A stretch of 64,000 bases of DNA, from the NCBI GenBank assembly GCA_940671915.1, contig CALNVZ010003429.1:21990717-22054716 (forward strand), read 5' to 3'. Below the pieces are notes generated by a model. It saw nothing but the letters and a program-made list of their open reading frames with translations, was not told where the DNA came from and searched no databases. Source of the DNA: Paracentrotus lividus (Eukaryota > Echinodermata > Echinoidea > Camarodonta > Echinidae). Positions 63,768-64,000 of the stretch are shown piece after piece. Made by a program: the position numbers and the translations under genes. Numbering within the stretch: the stretch's first letter is position 1; each line of letters starts with the position of its first letter.

Positions 63768-64000
63768 TTGGATAACTTGGTCATATGGTCGAGCGGATTC
63801 TACACCAGCTTACACATGTATCTAAGGCCTGTTTCCATTTGAGGAAGTTTGCCTCTGTTAAATGATGTAGTTAATGTAGTTGATGTAGTTAACCTACACT
63901 GTTGACTGCTTGCTTCATGTACAATGCACCAACAGTGAGGTGCACAATACTTTAATAATTTCCATGACATTGCTCTGCTGTAAATTCCATACAGTATCTA
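63768..64000. other. FAK intron start, nothing recognised
   Basis: AT-rich. At 63960 a CATGACATTGCTCTGCTGTA start of the CCCTA-rich dispersed repeat seems to begin and is cut by the window edge. Confidence 0.6.

Overview
The window is intron-rich animal DNA that carries the middle of one gene on the + strand: a focal adhesion kinase (FAK/PTK2) homologue. Fourteen exons (13271-63573) have canonical splice sites and join in one uninterrupted frame of 513 codons. They run from the FERM-kinase linker through the Src-docking tyrosine (YAEI), the whole tyrosine kinase domain and the first proline-rich motif, to a charged segment that in vertebrates lies ahead of the FAT domain. The FERM exons must lie upstream, and the FAT domain downstream, of this window. 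No second protein-coding gene, tRNA or rRNA gene could be supported.

The host is probably a marine invertebrate deuterostome, most likely an echinoderm such as a sea urchin. I base this on the FAK sequence, the low-GC introns rich in ACATGTA and GTAGGCCTA words, the many poly-G/poly-C runs, and the dense population of small foldback elements. This is inference; the species cannot be named from the sequence.

Layout: 1-13270 is intron with foldback elements and tandem arrays. 13271-14859 holds two small linker exons. 14860-27941 is a large repeat-filled intron. 27942-44340 holds the YAEI site and all kinase exons. 44341-53244 is another large intron. 53245-63573 holds the proline-rich and acidic linker exons, with a (GAT/GGT)n microsatellite next to the penultimate exon.

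Two things stand out. First, about 17 short tandem duplications (unit 100-290 bp, 2-5 copies) fill the introns, and four of them have caught part of a FAK exon: the glycine loop, the hinge/alpha-E segment (three copies), the HRD catalytic loop, and the linker exon. The kinase-exon copies differ from the real exons almost only at synonymous sites. Second, many non-autonomous transposon families are present, several in two or three copies: TTAA-flanked hairpins, hAT-like CAGGG elements, TA-flanked elements, a 161-bp foldback, and one element nested in another. LINE fragments and tRNA-derived SINEs are also present.
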